In this document: piece after piece, positions 8,173-20,400 of the stretch
Numbering within the stretch: position 1 is the stretch's first letter
Layout: each line of letters begins with the position of its first letter
Source: DATJGF01 sp035495315
GTDB taxonomy: Bacteria > Verrucomicrobiota > Verrucomicrobiia > Limisphaerales > UBA8199
Reading direction: 5' to 3'
Assembly: GCA_035495315.1 (NCBI GenBank)
Contig: DATJGF010000126.1
Location: 1 to 61,633 of the forward strand
DNA length: 61,633 nucleotides
Notes under the pieces: model-generated
What the model was told of the DNA's origin: nothing
Database searches by the model: none
Seen by the model: only the letters and a program-made list of their open reading frames with translations
Made by a program: the position numbers and the translations under genes

Positions 8173-8243
8173 AACGGCAACATACGCGGGGAGCTCTCAT
8201 TTACTGTGCAGAAGTTTCCGCGGGGCAGGACGCCACGGCTCGA

Positions 8244-8265
8244 CGTCAGGCGGGGACGCCTGACG
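8244..8265. repeat. Perfect hairpin CGTCAGGCG-GGGA-CGCCTGACG
   Basis: A 9-bp perfect stem with a 4-nt loop, 70 nt after the rnhC stop. It lacks a following T-run, so it is not a classic terminator on the + strand. It resembles intergenic palindromic repeats more than a regulatory site. Confidence 0.6.
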
Positions 8266-8309
8266 CTATGCGGGGGCTTCAAAAATGTTAAAAAAAACAT
8301 TATACCCCA

Positions 8310-8338
8310 TTGACAGTCCCCCTGGAGTCATTTATTTT
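8310..8338 (+). promoter_or_regulatory. Promoter candidate for the tRNA-Thr/tuf cluster
   Basis: A perfect TTGACA box (8310-8315), 17 nt spacer, then TATTTT (8333-8338). It lies about 120 nt upstream of tRNA-Thr. Between them is a hairpin, GCCCCA (8378-8383) with TGGGGC (8404-8409), followed by ATGGGTTTTT. This could attenuate the transcript, or it could be a chance structure. Confidence 0.5.
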
Positions 8339-8458
8339 TCCGGCTGCAATCGGGCCTTAAAAAGTCGAAAATCATTAGCCCCAAAGCTTTCCGAAGACAG
8401 AGCTGGGGCAATGGGTTTTTGTCGTTTATAGGTATCAGGATACGGAAATCTGGCCAAC

Positions 8459-8534
<76 letters not shown>

Positions 8535-8585
8535 GAGCGCACAAATTAAAAGCACCGAACATAGAAAAACACCAGGAGAGAGCAA

Positions 8586-9776
8586 ATGGCTAAAGAGCAA
8601 TTTCAACGAACGAAACCGCACGTTAACGTTGGGACCATTGGTCACATCGACCACGGTAAGTCCACGTTGACGGCTGCTATCGTCCAGACGCAATCTCGCA
8701 AGGGCTTGGCAACACCGATATCTTACGCCGATATCACGAAGGGCGGGACTGTGCGCGACGAGACCAAAACAGTCACAATCGCCGTTTCCCATGTCGAGTA
8801 CCAGAGCGACAAGCGCCATTATGCGCACATCGACTGTCCGGGCCACGCCGATTTCGTCAAGAATATGATCACGGGTGCAGCGCAGATGGATGGCGCTATT
8901 CTCGTCGTCGACGCCTCTGAAGGGCCGATGCCCCAAACCCGCGAGCATATCCTCCTGGCCCGCCAGGTCGGTGTGCCTGCGATTGTGGTGTTTTTGAATA
9001 AAGTCGACCTGGTCGACGACCCCGAACTGCTGGACCTGGTCGAGATGGAAGTGCGTGACTTGCTCAACAAGTACCAATTCCCCGGCGACAAGACCCCGGT
9101 AATTCGCGGCAGCTCGAAGAAGGCCTTGGCTGGCGAGGCCGATGGCGAGAAGGCGATTCAGCAATTGATGGAAGCCATTGACGAGTTCATCCCGTTGCCG
9201 ACCCGCGAAGTGGATAAGCCGTTCCTGATGTGCATCGAAGATGTCTTCAACATTGAAGGCCGCGGAACGGTAGTTACGGGCCGTGTCGAGCGCGGTGTGC
9301 TCAAGCGCATGGACAACGTCGAGATCGTTGGTCTTCGTGATACCCGTCAGACGGTGGCTACCGACATCGAAATGTTCCGCAAGTTGCTCGATTCAGCCAA
9401 TGCCGGTGACAACGTTGGCGTACTGCTGCGCGGCACCAAGAAAGAGGAAGTCGAGCGCGGCATGGTGCTGGCCAAGCCCGCCAGCATTACTCCGCATACG
9501 AACTTCAAGGCAGAAGTTTACGTGTTGTCGAAGGAAGAAGGTGGCCGTCACACGCCCTTTTTTACCAATTATCGTCCGCAATTTTATTTCCGAACCACCG
9601 ACGTGACCGGGACGGTGACTCTGCCCTCCGGCGTGGAGATGGTAATGCCCGGCGATAATGTCTCGGTCGAGGTGAAGGTGATTGCTCCGGTCGCTATGGA
9701 GAGAGGCCAACGCTTCGCGATCCGCGAGGGTGGCCGCACGATTGGAGCCGGACGCGTAACCGAAGTGATCGCCTAA
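8586..9776 (+). CDS. tuf: Elongation factor Tu
   Basis: GTPase that brings aminoacyl-tRNA to the ribosome, 396 residues, normal length. The P-loop is GHIDHGKST, G3 is DCPGHAD with the catalytic His, and G4 is NKVD; domains II and III are intact (GRGTVVTGRVERG, GGRHTPFFTNYRPQFYFRTTDVTG). The start has a good Shine-Dalgarno (AGGAGAG). Odd: switch I reads GGTVRDETKTVTIAVSHVEY instead of the common PEEKARGITINTSHVEY, so the usual Arg-Gly before the Mg-binding Thr is Lys-Thr. The Thr itself is kept. I recall similar sequences in Planctomycetes and Verrucomicrobia, so this is probably a lineage trait rather than damage. Confidence 0.97.
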   Translation: MAKEQFQRTKPHVNVGTIGHIDHGKSTLTAAIVQTQSRKGLATPISYADITKGGTVRDETKTVTIAVSHVEYQSDKRHYAHIDCPGHADFVKNMITGAAQMDGAILVVDASEGPMPQTREHILLARQVGVPAIVVFLNKVDLVDDPELLDLVEMEVRDLLNKYQFPGDKTPVIRGSSKKALAGEADGEKAIQQLMEAIDEFIPLPTREVDKPFLMCIEDVFNIEGRGTVVTGRVERGVLKRMDNVEIVGLRDTRQTVATDIEMFRKLLDSANAGDNVGVLLRGTKKEEVERGMVLAKPASITPHTNFKAEVYVLSKEEGGRHTPFFTNYRPQFYFRTTDVTGTVTLPSGVEMVMPGDNVSVEVKVIAPVAMERGQRFAIREGGRTIGAGRVTEVIA

Positions 9777-9799
9777 TTCCGATTTGGCACGCCGGCAGT

Positions 9800-9875
9800 A
9801 GGGCGGTAGCTCAATTGGTAGAGTAGCGGTCTCCAAAACCGTCGGTTGGGGGTTCGAGTCCCTCCCGCCCTGCCA
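9800..9875 (+). tRNA. tRNA-Trp (CCA anticodon)
   Basis: Acceptor AGGGCGG/CCGCCCT, anticodon stem GCGGT/ACCGT with loop CTCCAAA (anticodon CCA), T-arm GGTTCGAGTCC, encoded CCA tail. It lies between tuf and secE, its position in many bacteria. Confidence 0.95.
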
Positions 9876-9941
9876 ACCGGCCAAACCAAACCGGAAGCTG
9901 GAAGAAGAAGAAGCGGATGAATGGATTAACGCAAGAGCGCC

Positions 9942-10031
9942 GGAGAGGTGGCAGAGTGGTCTATTGCGGCGGTCTTGAAAACCGCTTCGGCTTTACCGCC
10001 GACGGGGGTTCGAATCCCTCCCTCTCCGCCA
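9942..10031 (+). tRNA. tRNA-Ser (TGA anticodon)
   Basis: A class II tRNA with a long variable arm. The acceptor is GGAGAGG/CCTCTCC. The anticodon stem GCGGT/ACCGC carries loop CTTGAAA (anticodon TGA). The T-arm is GGGGG-TTCGAAT-CCCTC, and CCA is encoded. It is inserted between tRNA-Trp and secE, which is not the most common arrangement. Confidence 0.93.
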
Positions 10032-10127
10032 AAGCGGCAGTCGGAGCGGGCCGAGCGGCTTGGTTCAGAGTGCCGGAAAACAGGGCGCCGATGGGATGTC
10101 GCGCGGGTAAGTGCTAAAGCTGTTTAT

Positions 10128-10385
10128 ATGCAAGAATACATTTGGATTATTGTCTGGGTCGTCATAGTCGGCGGTATTTTCGCCTGGCTTTGGCGCGCCG
10201 GACATCTGGTGCGGTTTGCCGATTACATCCGGCAGACCCGCGAAGAGTTGCGCAAGTGCACTTGGCCGAGTTGGGACGAATTGAAAGGCTCGACGGTCGT
10301 GGTCACCATATCGATACTGATCCTCGGCGGATTTACCGTCTTTGTTGATTTTGTCTTTGCAATGTTGGTCCGCTGGATAACGTAA
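10128..10385 (+). CDS. secE: Preprotein translocase subunit SecE
   Basis: Small membrane subunit of the SecYEG channel, 85 residues from ATG 10128. The conserved amphipathic segment is present as REELRKCTWPSWDELKGST, followed by the essential C-terminal membrane helix (VVVTISILILGGFTVFVDFVFAML). An additional N-terminal hydrophobic helix (IWIIVWVVIVGGIFAWLW) gives two membrane spans. The frame extends upstream into tRNA-Ser, so any start before 10128 is excluded. It is followed by nusG 23 nt later, the classic secE-nusG pair. Confidence 0.93.
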   Translation: MQEYIWIIVWVVIVGGIFAWLWRAGHLVRFADYIRQTREELRKCTWPSWDELKGSTVVVTISILILGGFTVFVDFVFAMLVRWIT

Positions 10386-10408
10386 ACTTCTTCTCCTATT
10401 TTTCGATC

Positions 10409-10957
10409 ATGCGCAGCCAGTGGTTCGTCATTCACACTTTGTCCGGCCAGGAGCAGAAGGTCAAAGAAAGTATCGAGAAGCGCGTAAAACCCGAAGAGAT
10501 GGGTGATTACGTGAAAGAAGTTCTCGTACCAATGGAAAAAGTAGTTGAGGTGCGCAATCAGAAGAAGACGGTTTCGACCCGCAAGCTGTGGCCCGGGTAT
10601 GTCTTTGTCGACATGGTGCTGCTGGATGAGAATAGCCGCATCATCGAAAAGCCGTGGTACTTCATCAAGGAAACACCCGGTGTGATCGGTTTTGTTGGTG
10701 GTGAACCGCCGACGCCGACGCCTGCCGAAGAAGTTGAGTCGATCAAAAGCCAGATCTCGGCGTCTGAAGAACACGAGAAACCGAAAGTCAGCTTCGACGT
10801 TGGAGAAACCGTCAAGATCAACAACGGTCCGTTCCTTAATTTCAGCGGCATTATCGAGGAAGTGGAGCCGGAGCGTGGCAAATTGAAGGTCACCGTTAAC
10901 ATCTTCGGCCGCAATACGCCGGTCGAGCTGGAATATTGGCAGGTTGAAAAGGGTTAA
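10409..10957 (+). CDS. nusG: Transcription termination/antitermination factor NusG
   Basis: Binds the RNA polymerase clamp and couples transcription to Rho or ribosomes. The NGN domain is at about residues 1-110 (WFVIHTLSGQEQKVKESIEKR, then LWPGYVFVDMVL and PGVIGFVGG). A short acidic linker precedes the C-terminal KOW domain (FDVGETVKINNGPFLNFSG to about residue 180, with VNIFGRNTPVELEYWQVEK). The length of 182 residues is typical. It lies between secE and rplK in the conserved block, with an 85-nt gap before rplK that could hold a further promoter. Confidence 0.97.
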   Translation: MRSQWFVIHTLSGQEQKVKESIEKRVKPEEMGDYVKEVLVPMEKVVEVRNQKKTVSTRKLWPGYVFVDMVLLDENSRIIEKPWYFIKETPGVIGFVGGEPPTPTPAEEVESIKSQISASEEHEKPKVSFDVGETVKINNGPFLNFSGIIEEVEPERGKLKVTVNIFGRNTPVELEYWQVEKG

Positions 10958-11042
10958 AGTTTAGAGAGTTAAGGCGTTAAACATGGAAGCATGGTTAGCG
11001 CATTCGAGAATCCATTTTTGAAGCACTAAGAATTTAAAAAAC

Positions 11043-11468
11043 ATGGCAAAGAAAGTAACAGGCATTATTAAGCTGCAGATTCCAGCCGGCCAGGCTAACC
11101 CGGCCCCGCCCGTTGGTCCCGCGCTCGGTCAGCACGGCGTGAATATCATGGCATTCTGCAAAGATTTTAACGCCAAGACTAAAGATCAGCCGGGTATGGT
11201 GATCCCGGTTGTTATCACGGTCTATCAGGACAAATCATTTACTTTCATCACCAAGTCGCCTCCCGCCTCCGTTTTGCTTAAGAAAGCGGCGGGTATTACC
11301 GTCGGCTCGAAGGAACCGAATAAGGAAAAAGTTGGCAAAGTGACTCGCAAGCAGGTCTTGGACATCGTGAAATTGAAAATGAAGGACATGAATGCGACTT
11401 CGGAGGAAGCCGCCATCCGAGTTATTGCGGGGACTGCCCGGAGCATGGGGATCGAAGTAGTTGGTTGA
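11043..11468 (+). CDS. rplK: 50S ribosomal protein L11
   Basis: L11, 141 residues, binds the GTPase-associated region of 23S rRNA. The Pro-rich N-terminal domain is clear (LQIPAGQANPAPPVGPALGQ, then HGVNIMAFCKDFN), as is the C-terminal RNA-binding domain (GITVGSKEPNKEKVGKVTRK, AGTARSMGIEVVG). It is followed by rplA; the L11-L1 pair is normally autoregulated by L1 binding the message. That is family knowledge; the site was not traced here. Confidence 0.97.
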   Translation: MAKKVTGIIKLQIPAGQANPAPPVGPALGQHGVNIMAFCKDFNAKTKDQPGMVIPVVITVYQDKSFTFITKSPPASVLLKKAAGITVGSKEPNKEKVGKVTRKQVLDIVKLKMKDMNATSEEAAIRVIAGTARSMGIEVVG

Positions 11469-11542
11469 TGATAGTTGAGAATAACAAACAACCGCGGGAG
11501 AGCCTCAACAATTGAGGTTCGCTTGCACCGCAACCAGGAAAA

Positions 11543-12235
11543 ATGCCAAGCAAACGATACAGAAAAGCTAAAGAGTTGGTGGATGGGAAAAAAGCCTATG
11601 CATTGAAATCAGCCGTGGATGTGCTGACCAAATTCCCTAAGGCGAAGTTTAATGAAACTATTGATTTGGCCTTCCGGCTTGGGGTAGACCCCAAGCAATC
11701 GGATCAGATGGTCCGCGGCACTGTACCTCTGCCACACGGCAGTGGCAAAACGGTGCGCGTATTGGTCTTTGCGAAGAGCGGCCCTGCCGCCGAAGCGGCA
11801 AAGACTGCTGGAGCCGAATACGTCGGCTACGAAGACATGATCAAGAAGTGCCAGGAAGGTTGGGCCGATTTTGATGTAGCGATTGCGACTCCCGAAGCGA
11901 TGGGCGAAGTCCGCAAGCTTGGTAAAGTTCTGGGACCTCGTGGGTTGATGCCAAATCCCAAGACCGGTACTGTGACCGACGACACCGCCAAAGCGGTTAA
12001 AGAGGTTAAAGCCGGGCGTGTAGAGTTTAAGATCGACAAGGCTGGAAACATCCATGTACCGGTCGGCAAAGCTTCATTTAATGCCCACCAGATTGAGGAA
12101 AACGCTCGCGCGGTAATAGATGCGGTGATCAAGGCGCGCCCCAACAGTGTGAAGGGGATTTACGTTCAAACGGCTACGATTTCGGCGACGATGAGTCCTC
12201 CCGTGCGGCTGGATTTGAAGGAGTTCGCCGCTTAA
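11543..12235 (+). CDS. rplA: 50S ribosomal protein L1
   Basis: L1, 230 residues, forms the ribosome L1 stalk and represses its own operon in many bacteria. Conserved stretches: FNETIDLAFRLGVDPKQSDQ, VRGTVPLPHGSGK, GKVLGPRGLMPNPKTGTVT (the signature) and GRVEFKIDKAGNIHVPVGK. The start ATG 11543 follows an AGGAAAA ribosome binding site. It is linked to rplJ by a 29-nt gap. Confidence 0.97.
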   Translation: MPSKRYRKAKELVDGKKAYALKSAVDVLTKFPKAKFNETIDLAFRLGVDPKQSDQMVRGTVPLPHGSGKTVRVLVFAKSGPAAEAAKTAGAEYVGYEDMIKKCQEGWADFDVAIATPEAMGEVRKLGKVLGPRGLMPNPKTGTVTDDTAKAVKEVKAGRVEFKIDKAGNIHVPVGKASFNAHQIEENARAVIDAVIKARPNSVKGIYVQTATISATMSPPVRLDLKEFAA

Positions 12236-12264
12236 CCAAATAGGAATTTAACCAGACCAGTACT

Positions 12265-12798
12265 ATGCGTCCCGAAAAGCAAAGCCTTACTAAGGAATAT
12301 CTTACCCGCCTTAACGCCTCGCCGTTCTTTATCGTAGTGGATTACAAAGGACTTAAGGTGAGTCATTTGACCGAGCTTAGGAAGCGCCTGAGCAAAGCCG
12401 GCGCCGAAGTGCATATCATCAAGAACTCAATTTTCCGACTGGCAGCCAAGGAAGCTGGCGTTGCTGACTTAAACGGTAATCTAGCTGGACAAATGGCTGT
12501 AGTCACCGGCCAAAGGGATATCTCGACCGCTGCGAAAGTAGTGAAAACCTTTGGTAGCGAACTTGATAAGCTGAAGGTTCATTTTGGATATTTGAAAAAC
12601 CAGCGCCTGGAGCAGGCAGCGATTATGACATTGGCTGATCTGCCTTCAATCGAAGTGCTTCGTGGCCAATTGCTTGGAGTGTTCAGCGCGCCGGCGACGA
12701 AGCTGGTTCGGTTGCTTAATACCCCGGCTACGCAGTTGGCTCGGGTGCTGCAAGCAAGGCAGGAGAAACTGGGCAGTGCTGCCCCAGCAGCAACTTAA
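12265..12798 (+). CDS. rplJ: 50S ribosomal protein L10
   Basis: L10, 177 residues, the base of the L7/L12 stalk. The N-terminal rRNA-binding domain is visible (FIVVDYKGLKVSHLTELRKR, AEVHIIKNSIFRLA). The C-terminal helix that recruits L12 dimers is ALSO-type: RLLNTPATQLARVLQARQEK. Only 29 nt separate it from rplA, leaving little room for a classical L10 leader, so its control probably differs from the E. coli rplJL leader. About 200 nt separate it from rplL. Confidence 0.94.
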   Translation: MRPEKQSLTKEYLTRLNASPFFIVVDYKGLKVSHLTELRKRLSKAGAEVHIIKNSIFRLAAKEAGVADLNGNLAGQMAVVTGQRDISTAAKVVKTFGSELDKLKVHFGYLKNQRLEQAAIMTLADLPSIEVLRGQLLGVFSAPATKLVRLLNTPATQLARVLQARQEKLGSAAPAAT

Positions 12799-12933
12799 TC
12801 CACGTTTGAACGTATTTAGGTTTAAATGCTCTAACGTTATCTAACGCCAATTCCGGTTATAAGCACTTTATCCAATTTCGGTTCTGCGAAGCCAGCAGGA
12901 GCGGAAACTCAACAATAACCACGTAAATCGTCG

Positions 12934-12949
12934 GTTTGCGGCCGCAAAC
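12934..12949. promoter_or_regulatory. Perfect 16-nt palindrome upstream of rplL
   Basis: GTTTGCGGCCGCAAAC is fully self-complementary and lies about 50 nt before the rplL start, in the unusually long rplJ-rplL gap (199 nt). It may be an RNA hairpin affecting rplL translation or a protein-binding site. Function unknown. Confidence 0.45.
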
Positions 12950-12997
12950 TCAAAACGTCCATGGCTCGGACGACGACGAGACGAATGAAAGGTAAAA

Positions 12998-13393
12998 ATG
13001 GCTCTAGACAAAGTAAAAATCGTAGAAGAACTAAGTAACGCCACCGTGATTGAAATTGCCGACCTGGTGAAGGAACTCGAGGGCAAGTGGGGTGTGACTG
13101 CGGCGGCTCCGGTAGCCGTTGCGGCGGTTGGTCCGGGCGCCGGCGGTGCGGCGGCAGCTCCTGCGGCTGAAGCGAAGACCACCTTCGATGTGATCCTCGC
13201 CTCGGTGCCGGCAGACAAGAAGATTGCCGTTATTAAGGCTGTGCGCGAAGTTAAGGCCGGTTTGGGTCTGGCGGAGGCCAAGGCCCTGGTGGAAGGCGCT
13301 CCAAAACCGGTGTTGGAAGGCGCTCCCAAGGCCGATGTTGACAACGCGAAAAAGAAACTTGAAGAAGCGGGAGCTAAGGTCGAAGTAAAGTAG
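12998..13393 (+). CDS. rplL: 50S ribosomal protein L7/L12
   Basis: Stalk protein, 131 residues, which recruits translation GTPases. The N-terminal dimerisation domain is at about 1-35 (IVEELSNATVIEIADLVKEL). An Ala/Gly/Pro-rich hinge follows at about 40-65, and the C-terminal factor-binding domain has KIAVIKAVREVKAGLGLAEA and EGAPKPV. A short repeated EGAPK motif occurs (VEGAPKPVLEGAPKADV), as in many L12 proteins. It is followed by a strong hairpin before rpoB, the usual place for partial termination that sets the ribosomal protein/RNA polymerase ratio. Confidence 0.96.
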   Translation: MALDKVKIVEELSNATVIEIADLVKELEGKWGVTAAAPVAVAAVGPGAGGAAAAPAAEAKTTFDVILASVPADKKIAVIKAVREVKAGLGLAEAKALVEGAPKPVLEGAPKADVDNAKKKLEEAGAKVEVK

Positions 13394-13406
13394 AGGCAAA
13401 CTCTCC

Positions 13407-13433
13407 GGGACAGCGGCGGAGTGCCGCTGTCCC
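13407..13433 (+). terminator. Attenuating hairpin between rplL and rpoB
   Basis: Perfect 11-bp stem GGGACAGCGGC (13407-13417) with GCCGCTGTCCC (13423-13433), loop GGAGT, followed by only TTTGGTTGC, a weak T-tract. The position and weak U-run fit a partial terminator/attenuator. A second small hairpin, AACCAC-TTGTA-GTGGTT (13492-13508), lies downstream before rpoB. Confidence 0.65.
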
Positions 13434-13610
13434 TTTGGTTGCTTTCAGCAGAAAAACGAACAGTTTAGATTAGAAACCAAAAATCCAGCGCAACCACTTG
13501 TAGTGGTTTGAGTTGTGGCAAGTTCGCTCTTGAGCACAGCGTACTTGCTTTATGTCTTTTAGCAGTAATCAAAGGTTTGGCGATTCAGCCAACCACTATC
13601 AAAGGTCCAA

Positions 13611-17462
<3,852 letters not shown>

Positions 17463-17492
17463 CCCTATTTGTCCAACTAGTCTTATTGTCAT

Positions 17493-20400
17493 ATGATCAG
17501 CACCAAAGAAAGCGCCCGCGAGTTACTCGGGCTGGACAAGGTCAATCAGGTCGAATATGTCGCCATTTCGGTGGCATCACCGGATGCCATTCGATCGTGG
17601 TCCAAGGGGGAAGTAAAAAACCCCGAAACGATTAATTATCGAACGTTTAAGCCGGAAAAGGGCGGCCTCTTCTGCGAACGCATCTTCGGCCCGGTCAAGG
17701 ACTGGGAATGTTCGTGCGGGAAGTACAAGCGAATCAAACATCGGGGAGTTGTTTGTGATCGCTGCGGCGTGGAAGTGACTTTGGCCAGGGTCCGCCGTGA
17801 GCGGATGGGGCATATTGAGCTGGCTGTACCGGTCTGTCACATCTGGTTCTTCAAGTGCATGCCTTCGCGCATCGGCCTGGTGTTGGATATGACCGCCCGG
17901 AATCTCGAGCGTGTGATCTATTACGAAGATTACATGGTGATCGATCCCGGTTCAACGCCCCTAAAGCAAAACCAATTGCTGAGCGAGCATGAATACCGTG
18001 AAGCTCGCGAAACCTACGGTCCAGATGCATTCCAGGCCAAAATGGGCGCAGAGGCAGTTCGTGATGCATTGGCCAAGGTGGATCTCGCGAAACAAATCGA
18101 GCACTTGCAGCAGGCGATGACCGAGACCAAGAGCAAGCAGATCCGCAAGAAGATAGCCAAACGGATCAAATTGCTCCAGGGCCTGCAGTCTTCCAAGAGC
18201 CGACCGGAGTGGATGATCCTGACGGTTTTGCCCGTCATCCCGCCCGACTTGCGTCCGCTCGTCCCGTTGGAAGGCGGCCGTTTCGCGACTTCCGATCTCA
18301 ATGACCTTTATCGCCGGGTGATTAACCGGAATAACCGGTTGAAGAACCTGCTGCAGCTCAAGACCCCGGAGGTCATTATTCGGAACGAAAAGCGAATGTT
18401 GCAGGAAGCTGTCGACGCGCTGTTCGACAACGGGCGTCATGGACGGGCGGTTACCGGCGCGGGCAATCGGGCGTTGAAATCTCTCAGCGACATGCTCAAA
18501 GGCAAGAGCGGCCGCTTCCGTCAGAACCTGTTGGGGAAACGCGTCGATTATTCAGGCCGTTCGGTAATCGTCATCGGTCCCGAACTCAAGCTGCACCAGT
18601 GTGGTTTGCCCAAGAAGATGGCCTTGGTCTTGTTCGAGCCGTTTATCATTCGTCGGTTGAAAGAACTCGGTTACGTCCATACGGTGCGCTCGGCCAAGAA
18701 GATGATTGAGCGCCAGACGACCGAGGTCTGGGACATCCTGGAAGAAGTCACGCGTGGGCATCCGGTGCTGCTAAACCGTGCCCCGACGCTTCATCGCTTG
18801 TCGGTTCAGGCGTTCGAGCCGCAGCTGATCGAAGGCGAAGCCATTCGGATTCATCCGCTGGTTTGCACGGCCTACAACGCCGATTTTGACGGCGACCAAA
18901 TGGCCGTTCACGTCCCACTCTCAGTGGAAGCACAACTCGAAGCCCGTCTGCTGATGATGGCGCCGAACAACATTTTCAGCCCCTCGAGCGGACGGCCGAT
19001 CATCACCCCTACCCAGGACATTACTCTGGGCTGTTTCTATTTGACGGCCGAACCCCGAAGTCCCGTACCGTCCAATCCAAACCAGCTAAAGCTGTTTGGC
19101 TCCAAAACCGAAGTCATTTTTGCCTTCAGTGATGGTGCGGTAACAACGCATGAGCGTATTCGGCTCGCCAACCCCGACTTGGGTAAGAAAACCGAGTTTG
19201 GCGACATGAATAAAAAGGTGATTGAGACCACGGTTGGTCGCGTTATCTTCAGCGAAATCTGGCCGCCGGAAATGGGTTTCCCGAATCGCTCCGTCAAAAA
19301 AAGCGAGCTCGGTGACTTGATCTGGAAGTGCTACAAGATTTGCGGTCACGAAAAAACCGTGGTCATGCTGGATAAGCTCAAAGAGCTTGGATTCCGCGAA
19401 GCTACCAAAGCGGGAGTCTCGATCGGGATTGACGATATGATTATCCCGAAGGAAAAGGATCAGGAAATCGACGCTGCGCAAAAGCAGATTCGAGAAGTCG
19501 AGAAGCAATACCGCAAAGGTGTGATCACTCCGGGCGAACGATACAACAAGATCATTGATATCTGGACGCACTGTACTGACCAGATAGCGAACGTCATGCT
19601 TCGTACGCTGGACTCCAACCAGGGCAAGAAGGAATACAATCCGGTGTCGCTGATGGTCGATTCGGGCGCTCGTGGTAATCGCCAGCAGGTGCGCCAGCTG
19701 GCCGGTGTGCGTGGCCTGATGGCCAAGCCTTCCGGCGACATCATCGAGAAACCGATTCTTTCGAATTTCCGCGAAGGGCTCACCGTGCTCGAGTACTTCA
19801 TCTCCACCCACGGAGCGCGCAAAGGTTTGGCGGATACGGCTCTCAAAACTGCTGATTCGGGCTACATGACGCGCAAGCTGGTGGACGTCGCTCAGGACGT
19901 TATCATTCGTGAAGAAGACTGTGGCACCACAAATGGCATTTGGGTTCAGGCGATCTATGAGGGTGAGGACGAGGTCGTTAAACTCAGCGAACGGTTAATT
20001 GGCCGTAATTCGTGCGACGACATCCCCAATCCGGGTAATCCGAAGGAGCTCTTGGTTCGCGCCAATGAAGAGATTGACGAGGTCAAAGCGAAATTGATTG
20101 AAAACTCGCGCGTTGAGCGGGTCAAAATCCGTTCGGTCCTGACTTGCGAAAGTAAGCACGGGGTGTGCATGAATTGCTACGGCCGCAACCTGGCGACCGG
20201 TTTACGGGTCAAACTGGGTGAAGCGGTTGGAATTATCGCCGCGCAATCGATTGGCGAACCCGGCACACAGCTCACGATGCGGACTTTCCACATCGGCGGC
20301 GTCTCTCAAGGCCAATTCAAACAACCTCAGATCAAAGCCAAGTACGACGGCGCGCTACGCTACAACGACCTGCGGTTGGTGGAACTGGAAGACGGAAACA

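Noticed and set aside
9948..10127. N-terminal extension of secE reaching back to 9948
   Set aside because: It would start inside tRNA-Ser; the true SecE sequence begins at ATG 10128.
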